From the NCBI GenBank assembly GCA_036675425.1, contig JAKFFB010000234.1, positions 1-34,883 of the forward strand: a stretch of 34,883 bases of DNA, written 5' to 3'. Below are positions 8,167 to 16,487 of the stretch, in pieces (positions within the stretch are counted from its first letter, which is position 1; every line of letters begins with the position of its first letter). The notes beneath the pieces were generated by a model. It did no database searches. It was not told where the DNA came from and was given only the letters and a program-made list of their open reading frames with translations. The position numbers and the translations under genes were made by a program. The stretch comes from SCTD01 sp036675425. Its GTDB lineage: Bacteria; Actinomycetota; Actinomycetes; Mycobacteriales; SCTD01.

Positions 8167-9015
8167 ATGCGAGTCGCCTTCCTCGGTCTCGGGCGCATGG
8201 GCGCCCTCATGGCCGGCCACGTCCTGTCCGCCGGCCACGACCTCGTCGTCTGGAACCGCACCCCGGGTCGGGCCTCCGAGCTCGTGGCCCGAGGCGCGAG
8301 CGAGGCCGAGACCCCAGCCGAGGCGGTGCGCGACGCCGAGCGCGTCGTGCTGATGCTCTTCGGCCCGGACAGCGTCCGTGACGTGCTGCCGCAGGTCGCC
8401 GGCGCCGCGCCCGCCGGGGCGCTGATCATCGACGGCACGACCATCGGCCCGTCGGCGGCGCGCGAGTTCGCAGAGCTGGCAGCCGGTTCCGGCCTGCGCT
8501 ACGTCGACGCACCGGTCGCCGGCTCCACCGGCCCGGCCGCCGAGGGCACCCTCGGCGTGCTGGTCGGCGGGTCCCAGCGGGACTACGACGACGCGCTGCC
8601 GCTGCTCCACCTCTGGGGCGCGCCGGAGAATGTCCGCCGGGTCGGCGAGGTCGGCGCCGGCAGCGCGCTCAAGCTGTGCGTCAACCAGGGTCTCGGCGTC
8701 ATGGCGGCCGGGCTGGGCGAGTCGCTCCGGCTGGGCCGGCAGCTGGGCCTGGACCGCTCCGCGCTGCTCGACGTGCTGTCGATGACGGCCTACGGCTGGT
8801 ACCTCGGGCAGAAGCGGCCGATGCTCGACAGCGGCGACTTCAGCGCGACGACCTTCTCGCTCGACCTGATGGCCAAGGACCTCGACCTGGCGGTGTCCGC
8901 CGGCGGCGAGCTCCCGGTGACCGCCGCCTGCCTGGACGCCGCCCGGGCCGCCCTGGGCAGCCATGCCGGCGAGGACTACGCCGCGCTGAGCGCCTTCCTG
9001 GCCGACGAGGCCTAG
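8167..9015 (+). CDS. NAD(P)-dependent beta-hydroxyacid dehydrogenase family oxidoreductase
   Basis: A 282-residue member of the 3-hydroxyisobutyrate dehydrogenase/6-phosphogluconate dehydrogenase-like family. It has the N-terminal Rossmann motif FLGLGRMG, the substrate-binding segment DAPVAGSTGPAAEGTL near residue 118, the catalytic Lys in GSALKLCVNQ and the C-terminal AKDLDLA helix. It oxidises or reduces a small beta-hydroxy acid or aldehyde; the exact substrate is not visible. The stop codon TAG shares the 4-base palindrome CTAG with the stop of the convergent propeller gene. Confidence 0.92.
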   Translation: MRVAFLGLGRMGALMAGHVLSAGHDLVVWNRTPGRASELVARGASEAETPAEAVRDAERVVLMLFGPDSVRDVLPQVAGAAPAGALIIDGTTIGPSAAREFAELAAGSGLRYVDAPVAGSTGPAAEGTLGVLVGGSQRDYDDALPLLHLWGAPENVRRVGEVGAGSALKLCVNQGLGVMAAGLGESLRLGRQLGLDRSALLDVLSMTAYGWYLGQKRPMLDSGDFSATTFSLDLMAKDLDLAVSAGGELPVTAACLDAARAALGSHAGEDYAALSAFLADEA

Positions 9016-10745
9016 AGGGAGTTCAGCCGGCTCAGGATCGACCACCACGTCGTACGGGTCCGCGTGGACGCGTAGTCGTACACGCTCCCGCCGACCACGC
9101 CGGCGGCCACCGCGCCGTCGACGAACGCGCGGATGTCGCTGTCGCTGACCTGCGTGCCGTCCGGCGCCGGGTAGCCGCGGCCGGCGATGTGCACCGGGAG
9201 CCCACCGGTCCAGGACGCGGCGTAGCGCGCGTTGGTGAGGGTGTAGTCGCGCACGCACGCGTCGCGGCACGTGCGCGGCCAGTAGGACATCGGCAGCACG
9301 ACGTCGGAGTACGGCGCGATCCCCTTCCAGGGGAAGCCCTCCCAGGTCTCGCCGGGGTCGTCCGTCGCGGTGGGCTGCGGCGTGATGGAGGCGAGCGGGG
9401 CGTTCGTACGGGAGCGCACCGCGCGCAGGTGCTCCACTGCACGGGCGTTCATCGTGGTGCGGCTGACCTCGTTGGTCGTCCCGATCCCGGTGTGCGCCTC
9501 CATGTCGATGCCGACCGCGTCGAACCGCCCGCCGCCGGGGGTGACCAGGTCCGCGACGGCCATCGTGCGGCGCAGGTCGCGGGCCATGTCGCCGTAGCCG
9601 GGCAGGTACCAGCCGACGACGCGCATGCCGCGGGCGTGCGCGCCGTCGACCCACTGGGCGGCCCGGGACGCCATGTCGTACGGCAGGGTGAAGCGCGACG
9701 TCTGCAGGTAGACCGTGCGGACCCCGCGACTGCGCAGGTCGTCGAGCGCGGTCGAGAGGTTCAGCGAGGCGCCCGGCTCCTGGTAGTCGTAGAGGTCGAC
9801 CCAGGCGCCGAGCCCGGAGAAGACCGCCACACCACCGAGGGCCCGCCACGGGGACCAGCCGCCGGCCGCGGCTCGGCTGCGCGTCACGTAGCGGCCGCCC
9901 GCGTCACGGGCGACCAGCACCAGGTCACCGGCGTCCGTGACCACCGCTCCCGGCCCCGAGGACAGCACGCCGCCGACGAGCGAGTAGCCGGACCACCCGG
10001 CGCCACGGCGGTAGGACTTGAGCCGCAGCGCCCCGTCGCCGCCGCGCACCAGGACGTCGAGCTGCCCGTCGGCGCTCGACACGGCGGCGGGCTCGGAGTG
10101 CAGCGTGCCGCCGAGCGAGGCCCAGGGCGACCAGCGGCCGCCGGGGAAGTAGAGGTGCTTGAGCGCGCCGTCCATGCCCCGGGCGAAGACGTCCAGCCGA
10201 CCCACGGTCATCGAGACCGCCGACGGCGAGGAGGACAGCGCCCCGCCGAGGCTCTCCCACGCGAACCAGCGTCCGGCCGCGAACCACTTGTGCAGCAGCC
10301 GCCCGTCGTTGCCGCGGGCGAAGACGTCGAGCCGTCCCGGCGCCCAGGAGACGACCGTAGGCGCACCGCTGAAGGACCCGCCCAGGTGGACCCAGGACGA
10401 CCACCGCCCGTCGATCGCGTACTTCTGCAGCAGCTGCCCCGAGCCGCCGCGCGCGAAGACGTCGACCCGGCCGGGGCTCATCGACACCGCGGCGGGCTTG
10501 GCGGTGATCTGCCCGCCCAGCGAGGTCACCCGCGACCAGCGCCCCTCGGCGTCCTTGACCTGCCACATCGGCGCGCCGTCGGCGCCCCGGGTGAACACCT
10601 CGAGCACCCCCGGCCGCGGCTCGACGACCGCTGCGGACGGGCGCTCCACCGCCGCGACATCGGCGTACGACGCCGCCTGCGCGGGCGCGACGGTCAGCAG
10701 CGGCGCGGCGAGCGCGAGCAGGGCGAGGGCGGTGCGGCGGAGCAT
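9012..10745 (-). CDS. Secreted protein: six PLL-type propeller repeats plus TIM-barrel hydrolase-like domain
   Basis: A 577-residue exported protein. The signal peptide (MLRRTALALLALAAPLLTVAPAQA) has an AQA cleavage site near residue 24. Six repeats of about 44-46 residues follow (about 35-305), each built on GRLDVFARGxDGxLxxK...GRWSxWxSLGG, as in PLL/tectonin-like beta-propeller lectins. The C-terminal domain (about 310-577) begins GAWVDLYDYQEPGASLNLS. Its VYLQTSRF, VVGWYLPGYGD, VGIDMEAHTG and VVLPMSYWP strands look like a glycoside-hydrolase-type (beta/alpha)8 barrel; the Asp and Glu of IDMEA are candidate active-site residues. No CAZy family can be assigned by eye. ATG 10745 is chosen for the signal peptide; GGAG lies close upstream. 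Confidence 0.85.
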   Translation of the reverse strand: MLRRTALALLALAAPLLTVAPAQAASYADVAAVERPSAAVVEPRPGVLEVFTRGADGAPMWQVKDAEGRWSRVTSLGGQITAKPAAVSMSPGRVDVFARGGSGQLLQKYAIDGRWSSWVHLGGSFSGAPTVVSWAPGRLDVFARGNDGRLLHKWFAAGRWFAWESLGGALSSSPSAVSMTVGRLDVFARGMDGALKHLYFPGGRWSPWASLGGTLHSEPAAVSSADGQLDVLVRGGDGALRLKSYRRGAGWSGYSLVGGVLSSGPGAVVTDAGDLVLVARDAGGRYVTRSRAAAGGWSPWRALGGVAVFSGLGAWVDLYDYQEPGASLNLSTALDDLRSRGVRTVYLQTSRFTLPYDMASRAAQWVDGAHARGMRVVGWYLPGYGDMARDLRRTMAVADLVTPGGGRFDAVGIDMEAHTGIGTTNEVSRTTMNARAVEHLRAVRSRTNAPLASITPQPTATDDPGETWEGFPWKGIAPYSDVVLPMSYWPRTCRDACVRDYTLTNARYAASWTGGLPVHIAGRGYPAPDGTQVSDSDIRAFVDGAVAAGVVGGSVYDYASTRTRTTWWSILSRLNSL

Positions 10746-10785
10746 GGCTCCAGGATGACGCCGGTTGCAGCGGAATTCAGCCGGA

Positions 10786-12030
10786 CTACCGAATGTGCCC
10801 GTCACCCGTGACGACGTAGGTGGTGCTGGTCAGCTCGGGCAGCCCCATCGGCCCGCGGGCGTGCAGCTTCTGCGTCGAGATCCCGATCTCCGCGCCGAAG
10901 CCGAACTCCCCGCCGTCGGTGAAGCGGGTGCTCGCGTTGACCATGACGGCAGCGCTGTCGAGCGACCGGATGAAGCGGCGGGCCTCGGCCAGGTCCTTCG
11001 TGACGATCGCCTCCGTGTGGCCGCTCCCCCAGCGCCGGATGTGCGCGACCGCGTCGTCGAGGGAGTCGACGACGCCGACGGCGAGGTCGAGCGAGAGGTA
11101 CTCCGCGGCCCAGTCCTCGTCGGTCACCGGCAGGGCGGTGTCGTCGTACGGCCGGGCGCGCTCGTCGGCGTGGAGCGTCACGCCCTCGGCCTTCAGGGCG
11201 GTCACGACCATCGGCAGGAACGCCTCGGCGACGTCGGCGTGCACGAGCAGCGTCTCTGCCGCGTTGCACACGCTCGGCCGGTGCGTCTTGCTGTTCACCG
11301 TGATGGCGACGGCCATCTCGAGGTCGGCGTGCGCGTCGACGTAGACGGTGCAGTTGCCGACGCCCGTCTCGATGACCGGCACCTGCGACTCCGTGACGAC
11401 CGCCTCGATGAGTCCGGCGCCGCCGCGCGGGATGAGCACGTCGACCAGGCCGCGCGCCTGCATGAGCTCCTTGACGCTGGCGCGGTCGGTTCCGGGGACG
11501 AGCTGGATGCTGTCGACCGGCATGCCCGCCTTCGTGGCCGCCGCAGCCAGCACGTCGACGAGCACCGAGTTGCTCCGGTAGGCGCTGGCGCTCCCCCGCA
11601 GCAGCACCGCGTTGCCGCTCTTCAAGCACAGGCCGGCGGCGTCGGCGGTGACGTTGGGCCGCGCCTCGTAGACGATCCCGACGACGCCCAGCGGGACGCG
11701 GACCTGCCGCAGCTCCAGGCCGTTCGGCAGGCTGCTGCCGCGGACGACCTCGCCGACCGGGTCGGGCAGCGTCGCGACGTGGCGCAGGCCGTCGGCCATC
11801 GCCTCGATCCGGCCGGGGTTCAGGGCGAGCCGGTCGAGCATCGCCTCGCTGGTGCCGCTCTCGCGACCGGCGTCGACGTCCTCGGCGTTGGCCGCCAGGA
11901 TCCGGTCGGACGAGGCCACCAGCGCGTCGGCCATGGCGAGCAGGGCCGCGTCCTTGTCCCGGCGCGGGAGCGGTGCCAACCCGGCCGCTGCCACCCGTGC
12001 CCGCTTCGCGACCTCGACGACCTCGCTCAT
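10786..12030 (-). CDS. proA: Gamma-glutamyl phosphate reductase
   Basis: A 414-residue ProA that reduces gamma-glutamyl phosphate to glutamate-5-semialdehyde with NADPH, the second step of proline synthesis. It shows the aldehyde-dehydrogenase-like fold with PLGVVGIVYEARPNVTADA, KSGNAVLLRGS, the catalytic Cys in THRPSVCNAAE and the family end FGFGAEIGISTQKLHARGPMGL. The length is typical. The start is ATG at 12030. proB lies more than 1.1 kb upstream, separated by two opposite-strand genes, so proA needs its own promoter; a TACCCT box 7 bases upstream of the ATG is the candidate. Confidence 0.97.
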   Translation of the reverse strand: MSEVVEVAKRARVAAAGLAPLPRRDKDAALLAMADALVASSDRILAANAEDVDAGRESGTSEAMLDRLALNPGRIEAMADGLRHVATLPDPVGEVVRGSSLPNGLELRQVRVPLGVVGIVYEARPNVTADAAGLCLKSGNAVLLRGSASAYRSNSVLVDVLAAAATKAGMPVDSIQLVPGTDRASVKELMQARGLVDVLIPRGGAGLIEAVVTESQVPVIETGVGNCTVYVDAHADLEMAVAITVNSKTHRPSVCNAAETLLVHADVAEAFLPMVVTALKAEGVTLHADERARPYDDTALPVTDEDWAAEYLSLDLAVGVVDSLDDAVAHIRRWGSGHTEAIVTKDLAEARRFIRSLDSAAVMVNASTRFTDGGEFGFGAEIGISTQKLHARGPMGLPELTSTTYVVTGDGHIR

Positions 12031-12037
12031 GTCATCG

Positions 12038-12043
12038 AGGGTA
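12038..12043 (-). promoter_or_regulatory. Candidate leaderless -10 box of proA
   Basis: TACCCT on the minus strand ends 7 bases before the proA ATG. It lies within the 29-base gap to the divergent lipoprotein gene. No ribosome site is visible, which fits a leaderless message. An AAGACT sequence at 12047-12052 on the plus strand, 7 bases before the lipoprotein ATG, could be a weak mirror-image promoter. Confidence 0.35.
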
Positions 12044-12059
12044 CGGAAGACTGCCGCCC

Positions 12060-12650
12060 ATGCGAAGCGCACCGATCGCCCTGGTCCTGCTCGCGCTGGC
12101 CGCGTGCAGTCCCGATCCCGTCGCCGGCCCGCGGCCCGGCCCGACCGGCCCGTGCGCGGCGGAGCGCTCCCAGCCGCCGGACGGGTCGCAGGAGCAGCGG
12201 CTGCAGGGCGACCTCGACGGCGACGGCCGCACCGACGAGGTCGTGTCGTGGCTCCGCGACGGCGAGCGCGTCGCGCAGGCCTGGCTCGCGACCGGCGAGA
12301 ACGCCGCGCCCGAGGCGCTGTTCTCCGGCGAGCTGCTGTCCGCCGCCGACCTCGACGGCGACGGCCGCGAGGAGGTGCTCGCCTCGACCGGTGCGACGAC
12401 CGGCGGCGCGTTCGCGCTGGACGACTGCCGGCTCGTGCGGCTGGCGCTGGCCGTGAACGACCGCCCGTGGGAGTTCGCGACCGGGCCCGGCGCCGCGCTG
12501 ACGTGCCGTCCGCGAGGGATCGTCGAGGAGGCGGTGACGACGGGCGCGGAGACCGTACGCCGCGCCTGGACGGTGGCCGGGGCAGAGGTGACGGGAGCGA
12601 ACCCGGCAGGCAGCGGGCCCGTGGCGAGCCCTGGGATCGCTTGCGGCTGA
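12060..12650 (+). CDS. Putative lipoprotein with FG-GAP/DxDGDG repeats
   Basis: A 196-residue protein beginning MRSAPIALVLLALAACSPDP. A lipobox (LAAC) puts the lipid-bearing Cys at about residue 16, so it should be anchored on the outer face of the membrane. Two segments, GDLDGDGRTDEV and ADLDGDGREEV, match the calcium-binding DxDxDG loops of FG-GAP/VCBS-type repeats. A further pair of Cys residues lies near FALDDCR and LTCRPRG. Function is unknown; binding of a ligand or an extracellular partner is plausible. It sits on the plus strand between proA and proB, 29 bases from the divergent proA start. Confidence 0.8.
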   Translation: MRSAPIALVLLALAACSPDPVAGPRPGPTGPCAAERSQPPDGSQEQRLQGDLDGDGRTDEVVSWLRDGERVAQAWLATGENAAPEALFSGELLSAADLDGDGREEVLASTGATTGGAFALDDCRLVRLALAVNDRPWEFATGPGAALTCRPRGIVEEAVTTGAETVRRAWTVAGAEVTGANPAGSGPVASPGIACG

Positions 12651-12757
12651 GCGGCTTTCGCCAGGTTCGTCCTCTTGACAGCGGCGGCAGCAGGTCCACT
12701 CTCGGATGCCGAGGCCGCGACGGGCCACGGCGCGACCCGGAACGCCCAGGGGGGCAG

Positions 12758-13210
12758 ATGGCCACCACGCAGATCACGCCTGACCTCAGCATCACCAGGA
12801 CCGAGCACCCGAACGCCGCCCGACTGCGCGAGGGCTTCGCCGCCTTCGGTCGCGGCGACCTCGAGCACGTCCGCCGGGAGATGACGGACGACGCCACGTG
12901 GACCAACGCGGGCAGCTCGGTGCTGGCCGGCACCTACGTCGGCTGGGACGCCATCGCTGAGATGTTCGGGAAGCTCTTCGAGGCCACGGGCGGCACGTTC
13001 AGCATGAACCTGCTGTCCTGCCTCGCCGACGACGCCCGCGCCGTCGCGATCTACGACGCCACGTCGACCGTCGCCGGGCAGACCCGCACCATGCGGTTCT
13101 GCTTCGTGCAGGAGATCAACGCCGACGGCCTGGCCACGGCGACCACCACGCTGGCCTACGACCAGGCGGCGGCCGACGCGCACCTGGCGGGGATCCCGCA
13201 GCAGCCCTAG
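12758..13210 (+). CDS. NTF2-like (SnoaL-type) protein
   Basis: A 150-residue protein with the cone-shaped NTF2/SnoaL pattern: RLREGFAAFGRGDLEHVRREMTDDATWTNAG, then GTYVGWDAIAEMFGKLFEATGGTF and a C-terminal sheet (DDARAVAIYDATSTVAGQTRTMRFCFVQEI). The family includes polyketide cyclases, ketosteroid isomerase-like enzymes and non-enzymatic binding proteins; no active site can be assigned. The start is ATG 12758 with AGGGGGG just upstream. The preceding 107 bases hold a TTGACA (12675-12680) but no good -10 at the right distance. The stop shares CTAG with the convergent proB stop. Confidence 0.82.
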   Translation: MATTQITPDLSITRTEHPNAARLREGFAAFGRGDLEHVRREMTDDATWTNAGSSVLAGTYVGWDAIAEMFGKLFEATGGTFSMNLLSCLADDARAVAIYDATSTVAGQTRTMRFCFVQEINADGLATATTTLAYDQAAADAHLAGIPQQP

Positions 13211-14286
13211 ACCAGCACCAGGTCGTCCCGGTGGACGACCTCTCGCAGGCCGAGCTCCCGGGTGGAGCGGCCGAGCAGGGCGGGAAGCTCCGCGGCGTCG
13301 TAGGCGACCAGACCCCGCGCCACCGCGAGACCGTCCGGCCCGGCCAGCTCCACCGGGTCACCTGCGGCGAACTCGCCCTCGACGGCAGTGACGCCCGCGG
13401 GCAGCAGGGACAGCCGCCGCTCGACGACGGCGTGCACGGCGCCCGCGTCGAGCAGCAGCCGCCCGCGCGGCGTCGTCGCGTGCGCCAGCCACAGCAGCCG
13501 GCCGGGCGCGCGCGTGCCGGTGGGGGCGAAGAACGTGCCGCCCTCGCCCTTGAGCGCGTCCCGCACGTCGGCGGTCGCGGCCAGCAGCACCGGAACCCCC
13601 GCGCCCGTCGCGAGGGCGGCGGCGTCGACCTTGCTGGCCATCCCCCCGCGCCCGAGGCCGGCGCTGCCGGTCCCTCCGATGACCACCCCGTGCAGGTCAT
13701 GCGGACCGCGCACCTCGGAGACCAGGCGCGTACCGGCCTTGCGCGGGTCGCCGTCGTACAGGCCGTCCACGTCCGACAGCAGCACCAGCGCGTCGGCGCG
13801 GACCAGGTGGGCGACGAGCGCCGCGAGCCGGTCGTTGTCGCCGAAGCGGATCTCCTCGGTGGCGACGGCGTCGTTCTCGTTGACGACCGGCACCACACCG
13901 AGCGAGAGCAGCCGGTCCAACGTGGTCTGCGCGTTGCGGTAGTGCGCGCGGCGTACCACGTCGTCGGCCGTGAGCAGCACCTGCCCGACGGTGCGGCCGT
14001 GCCGCGCGAAGGCGCTCGCGTAGCGCTGCACCAGCAGCATCTGCCCCACCGACGCCGCCGCCTGCTGGGTCGCGAGGTCGCGCGGCCGGCGCTTGAGGCC
14101 GAGCGGGGCCAGGCCGGCGGCGATGGCGCCGGACGAGACCAGCACCAGCTGGCCGTCGCGCTCGGCGAGCGCGTCGACCAGGGCGTCGAGGCGCGCGACG
14201 TCGAGGCCGCCGGCGGCGGTCGTCAGCGACGACGACCCCACCTTGACGACCAGCCTCGCCGCCGAGGCGATCGTCGTACGGCTCAC
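13207..14286 (-). CDS. proB: Glutamate 5-kinase
   Basis: A 359-residue ProB that phosphorylates glutamate to gamma-glutamyl phosphate, the first and feedback-controlled step of proline synthesis. The amino-acid-kinase domain covers about residues 8-250: VVKVGSSSLT, VSSGAIAAG, PVVNENDAVATEEIRFGDND, LSDVDGLYDGDP and GTGSAGLGRGGMASKVDAA. A PUA domain follows (about 275-355). The GTG start at 14286 overlaps the obg stop as GTGA, so translation should be coupled to obg. Its metabolic partner proA is not adjacent. Confidence 0.97.
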   Translation of the reverse strand: MSRTTIASAARLVVKVGSSSLTTAAGGLDVARLDALVDALAERDGQLVLVSSGAIAAGLAPLGLKRRPRDLATQQAAASVGQMLLVQRYASAFARHGRTVGQVLLTADDVVRRAHYRNAQTTLDRLLSLGVVPVVNENDAVATEEIRFGDNDRLAALVAHLVRADALVLLSDVDGLYDGDPRKAGTRLVSEVRGPHDLHGVVIGGTGSAGLGRGGMASKVDAAALATGAGVPVLLAATADVRDALKGEGGTFFAPTGTRAPGRLLWLAHATTPRGRLLLDAGAVHAVVERRLSLLPAGVTAVEGEFAAGDPVELAGPDGLAVARGLVAYDAAELPALLGRSTRELGLREVVHRDDLVLV

Positions 14287-15758
14287 TCGTCGACGTCCCG
14301 TCGCGGGGCGACCTTCTCGAGCTCGGCCAGCAGGGCCTCCTTGTCGAGGCCCATCCGCTCGGCCCGACGCAGGTCCTTCTGCAGCCGCCGCTCCTCCGCG
14401 CCCATCCGGCTGCGGTCCTCGAAGCGGGCGTCCTGACCGCGCATGCCGGACGAGAACTGCTCGAGCTCGGTGGGCTGCCAGTCGAAGCTGACGTCGCCGA
14501 TGGTGACCTCGGCGCCGGGCGTCGCGCCCGCGGCGGCGAGCGCCTTCTCGACGCCGAGCTTGGCCAGCCGGTCGGCCAGGAAGCCGATGGCCTCCTCGTT
14601 CGCGAAGTCGGTCTGGGTGATCCAGCGCTCGGGCTTGCTGCCGCGCACCACGAAGCCCTCGCCGTCACGCTCGACGGTGAAGCCCAGGTCGTCGACGGCC
14701 TTGGGTCGCAGCACGATCCGGGTCGCCTGCTCGAGCGGGCGCGCCTCGCGGTCGGCCTGCACGACGCCGGCGAGGGCGTACGTCAGGGCAGGCAGGCCCT
14801 CCCGGCTCACCGCGCTGATCTCGAAGACCTGCAGCCCGCGGGCCTCGAGCTCCGGACGGACCAGGTCGGCCAGCTCGCGGCCCTCGGGGACGTCGACCTT
14901 GTTGAGGACGACCAGCCGCGGCCGCTCGGTCAGCCGGGCGACGTCGTCCTTGTAGAGGCTGAGCTCCTGCTCGAGCACGTCGAGGTCGCTGATCGGGTCG
15001 CGGCCCGGCTCGAGGGTGGCGCAGTCCAGGACGTGCACCAGCACCGCGCAGCGCTCGACGTGACGCAGGAACTCCAGCCCCAGGCCCTTGCCCTCGGAGG
15101 CTCCGGGGATCAGGCCCGGGACGTCCGCGACCGTGAAGGTCGTGCCGGCGGACTCGACGACGCCGAGGTTCGGCACCAGGGTCGTGAACGGGTAGTCGGC
15201 GATCTTCGGCCGGGCAGCCGACATCGCGGCGATCAGGCTGGACTTGCCCGCGCTCGGGAAGCCGACGAGCGCGACGTCCGCGACCGTCTTGAGCTCCAGG
15301 ACCACGTCCTTGGCCTCGCCCGGCTCACCGAGCAGCGCGAAGCCCGGCGCCTTGCGCTTGGCGCTGGCCAGGCTGGCGTTGCCGAGGCCGCCCTTGCCGC
15401 CCTTGGCGACGACGAAGCTCGCGCCCTCGCCGACGAGGTCGGCCAGCTGGTTGCCGTCCATGTCGTAGACGACGGTGCCGTTCGGGACGGGCACCTCGAC
15501 GTCCTGCCCCTTGGCCCCGGTGCGCATCGAGCCGGAGCCCTGCTTGCCGGAGGTCGCCTTCTGGTGCGGGTGGTAGTGGTAGTCCAGCAGCGAGGCGACA
15601 TGGGCTCGTACGACCACGACGACGTCACCACCGTCACCGCCGTCGGCGCCGTCGGGGCCGCCCAGCGGCTTGAACTTCTCGCGCCGGACGCTGGCGCAGC
15701 CGTTGCCCCCGTCACCGGCGGCGACGTGGAGCACGGCGCGGTCGACGAAGGTGGCCAC
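14283..15758 (-). CDS. obgE: GTPase Obg/CgtA
   Basis: A 491-residue GTPase involved in late 50S subunit assembly and stress responses. The Gly-rich Obg fold covers about residues 1-160 (GGDGGNGCASVRREKFKPLGG onward). The G domain has P-loop GFPSAGKSS near 166, G3 DVPGLIPGASEGKGLG, G4 NKVD and G5 SAVS. An OCT domain lies at about 350-430, with a charged tail typical of actinobacterial forms. The start is GTG at 15758 with GAGAGG upstream. A terminator-like hairpin sits between rpmA and this gene, so expression may depend on read-through or on a promoter I cannot see. Confidence 0.97.
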   Translation of the reverse strand: MATFVDRAVLHVAAGDGGNGCASVRREKFKPLGGPDGADGGDGGDVVVVVRAHVASLLDYHYHPHQKATSGKQGSGSMRTGAKGQDVEVPVPNGTVVYDMDGNQLADLVGEGASFVVAKGGKGGLGNASLASAKRKAPGFALLGEPGEAKDVVLELKTVADVALVGFPSAGKSSLIAAMSAARPKIADYPFTTLVPNLGVVESAGTTFTVADVPGLIPGASEGKGLGLEFLRHVERCAVLVHVLDCATLEPGRDPISDLDVLEQELSLYKDDVARLTERPRLVVLNKVDVPEGRELADLVRPELEARGLQVFEISAVSREGLPALTYALAGVVQADREARPLEQATRIVLRPKAVDDLGFTVERDGEGFVVRGSKPERWITQTDFANEEAIGFLADRLAKLGVEKALAAAGATPGAEVTIGDVSFDWQPTELEQFSSGMRGQDARFEDRSRMGAEERRLQKDLRRAERMGLDKEALLAELEKVAPRRDVDE

Positions 15759-15778
15759 GGTTGCCTCTCAGAATGGAA

Positions 15779-15811
15779 CGAGGGCGGGTCCGGCAAGCCG
15801 GCCCGCCCTCG
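15779..15811 (-). terminator. Terminator/attenuator hairpin between rpmA and obg
   Basis: The arms cgagggcggg (15779-15788) and cccgccctcg (15802-15811) are perfect complements. An inner 5-bp stem, ccggc/gccgg, closes a 2-base loop, with one bulged base. On the minus strand the stem is followed by TTCCATTCT, a partial T-run. It lies 21 bases after the rpmA stop and 20 bases before the obg GTG, so it would separate ribosomal-protein expression from obg-proB. Confidence 0.65.
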
Positions 15812-15832
15812 AGGAAGTGCGTGTGCGGTCGG

Positions 15833-16087
15833 TCAGCCGACCGGGAGGACGTTGACGGTCTTGCGGCCGCGCTTGAGGCCGAACTTCACGGCGCCCGGCT
15901 CGAGCGCGAACAGGGTGTCGTCCTTGCCGCGGCCGACGTTGTCGCCCGGGTGGAAGTGGGTGCCGCGCTGGCGGACGATGATCTCGCCGGCCTTGACGAC
16001 CTGGCCGCCGAAGCGCTTCACGCCGAGGTACTGCGCGTTGGAGTCGCGACCGTTGCGCGAGGAGCTCGCGCCCTTCTTGTGAGCCAT
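15833..16087 (-). CDS. rpmA: 50S ribosomal protein L27
   Basis: An 84-residue bL27. It begins MAHKKGASSSRNGRDSNAQY and continues with LGVKRFGGQVVKAGEIIVRQRGTHFHPGDNVGRGKDDTLFAL, the standard family sequence. The N-terminal tail reaches toward the peptidyl-transferase centre of the 50S subunit. There is no N-terminal extension of the kind cleaved in Firmicutes. The start is ATG at 16087, 10 bases after the rplU stop, and the two form a classic operon. Confidence 0.99.
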   Translation of the reverse strand: MAHKKGASSSRNGRDSNAQYLGVKRFGGQVVKAGEIIVRQRGTHFHPGDNVGRGKDDTLFALEPGAVKFGLKRGRKTVNVLPVG

Positions 16088-16097
16088 GGCGTGTCCC

Positions 16098-16412
16098 CTA
16101 CTTCGCGGTGTCGATGGCCGTGACGCGCACCTGCGTCAGCGACTGGCGGTGGCCCATCCGGCGCTTGTAGCCGGTCTTGTTCTTGTAGCGCAGGATGTTG
16201 ATCTTCGGGCCCTTGGTGTGGGCGACGACCTCGCCGCTCACGCTCACCTTGGCCAGTGCGTCGGCGTCGGAGGTCACCGCGGTGCCGTCGACGACGAGCA
16301 GGGCCGGCAGCGCGACGCTGTCGCCGGGGCCGCCGGAGACCTTCTCGACCGTGACGACGTCACCGACGGCGACCTTGTACTGCTTGCCGCCGGTCTTGAC
16401 GATGGCGTACAC
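16098..16412 (-). CDS. rplU: 50S ribosomal protein L21
   Basis: A 104-residue bL21. It begins YAIVKTGGKQYKVAVGDVVTVEK and ends with the conserved INILRYKNKTGYKRRMGHRQSLTQVRV segment that contacts 23S rRNA. The start is GTG at 16412 with AGGAG six bases upstream. It heads the rplU-rpmA pair downstream of rne. A candidate promoter lies about 75 bases upstream, and two large hairpins separate it from rne. Confidence 0.99.
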   Translation of the reverse strand: MYAIVKTGGKQYKVAVGDVVTVEKVSGGPGDSVALPALLVVDGTAVTSDADALAKVSVSGEVVAHTKGPKINILRYKNKTGYKRRMGHRQSLTQVRVTAIDTAK

Positions 16413-16487
16413 GAGGAGCTCCTGCCTGAGTTCGGGTGCCGCGCCGTGGGCGCAGCAGAAGGGCGCGTCGAGGACGCGACGGGTTCC

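Noticed and set aside
12675..12703. TTGACA as a -35 box for the NTF2-like gene
   Set aside because: At 17 bases spacing the would-be -10 is ACTCTC, a poor match, so a promoter cannot be called.
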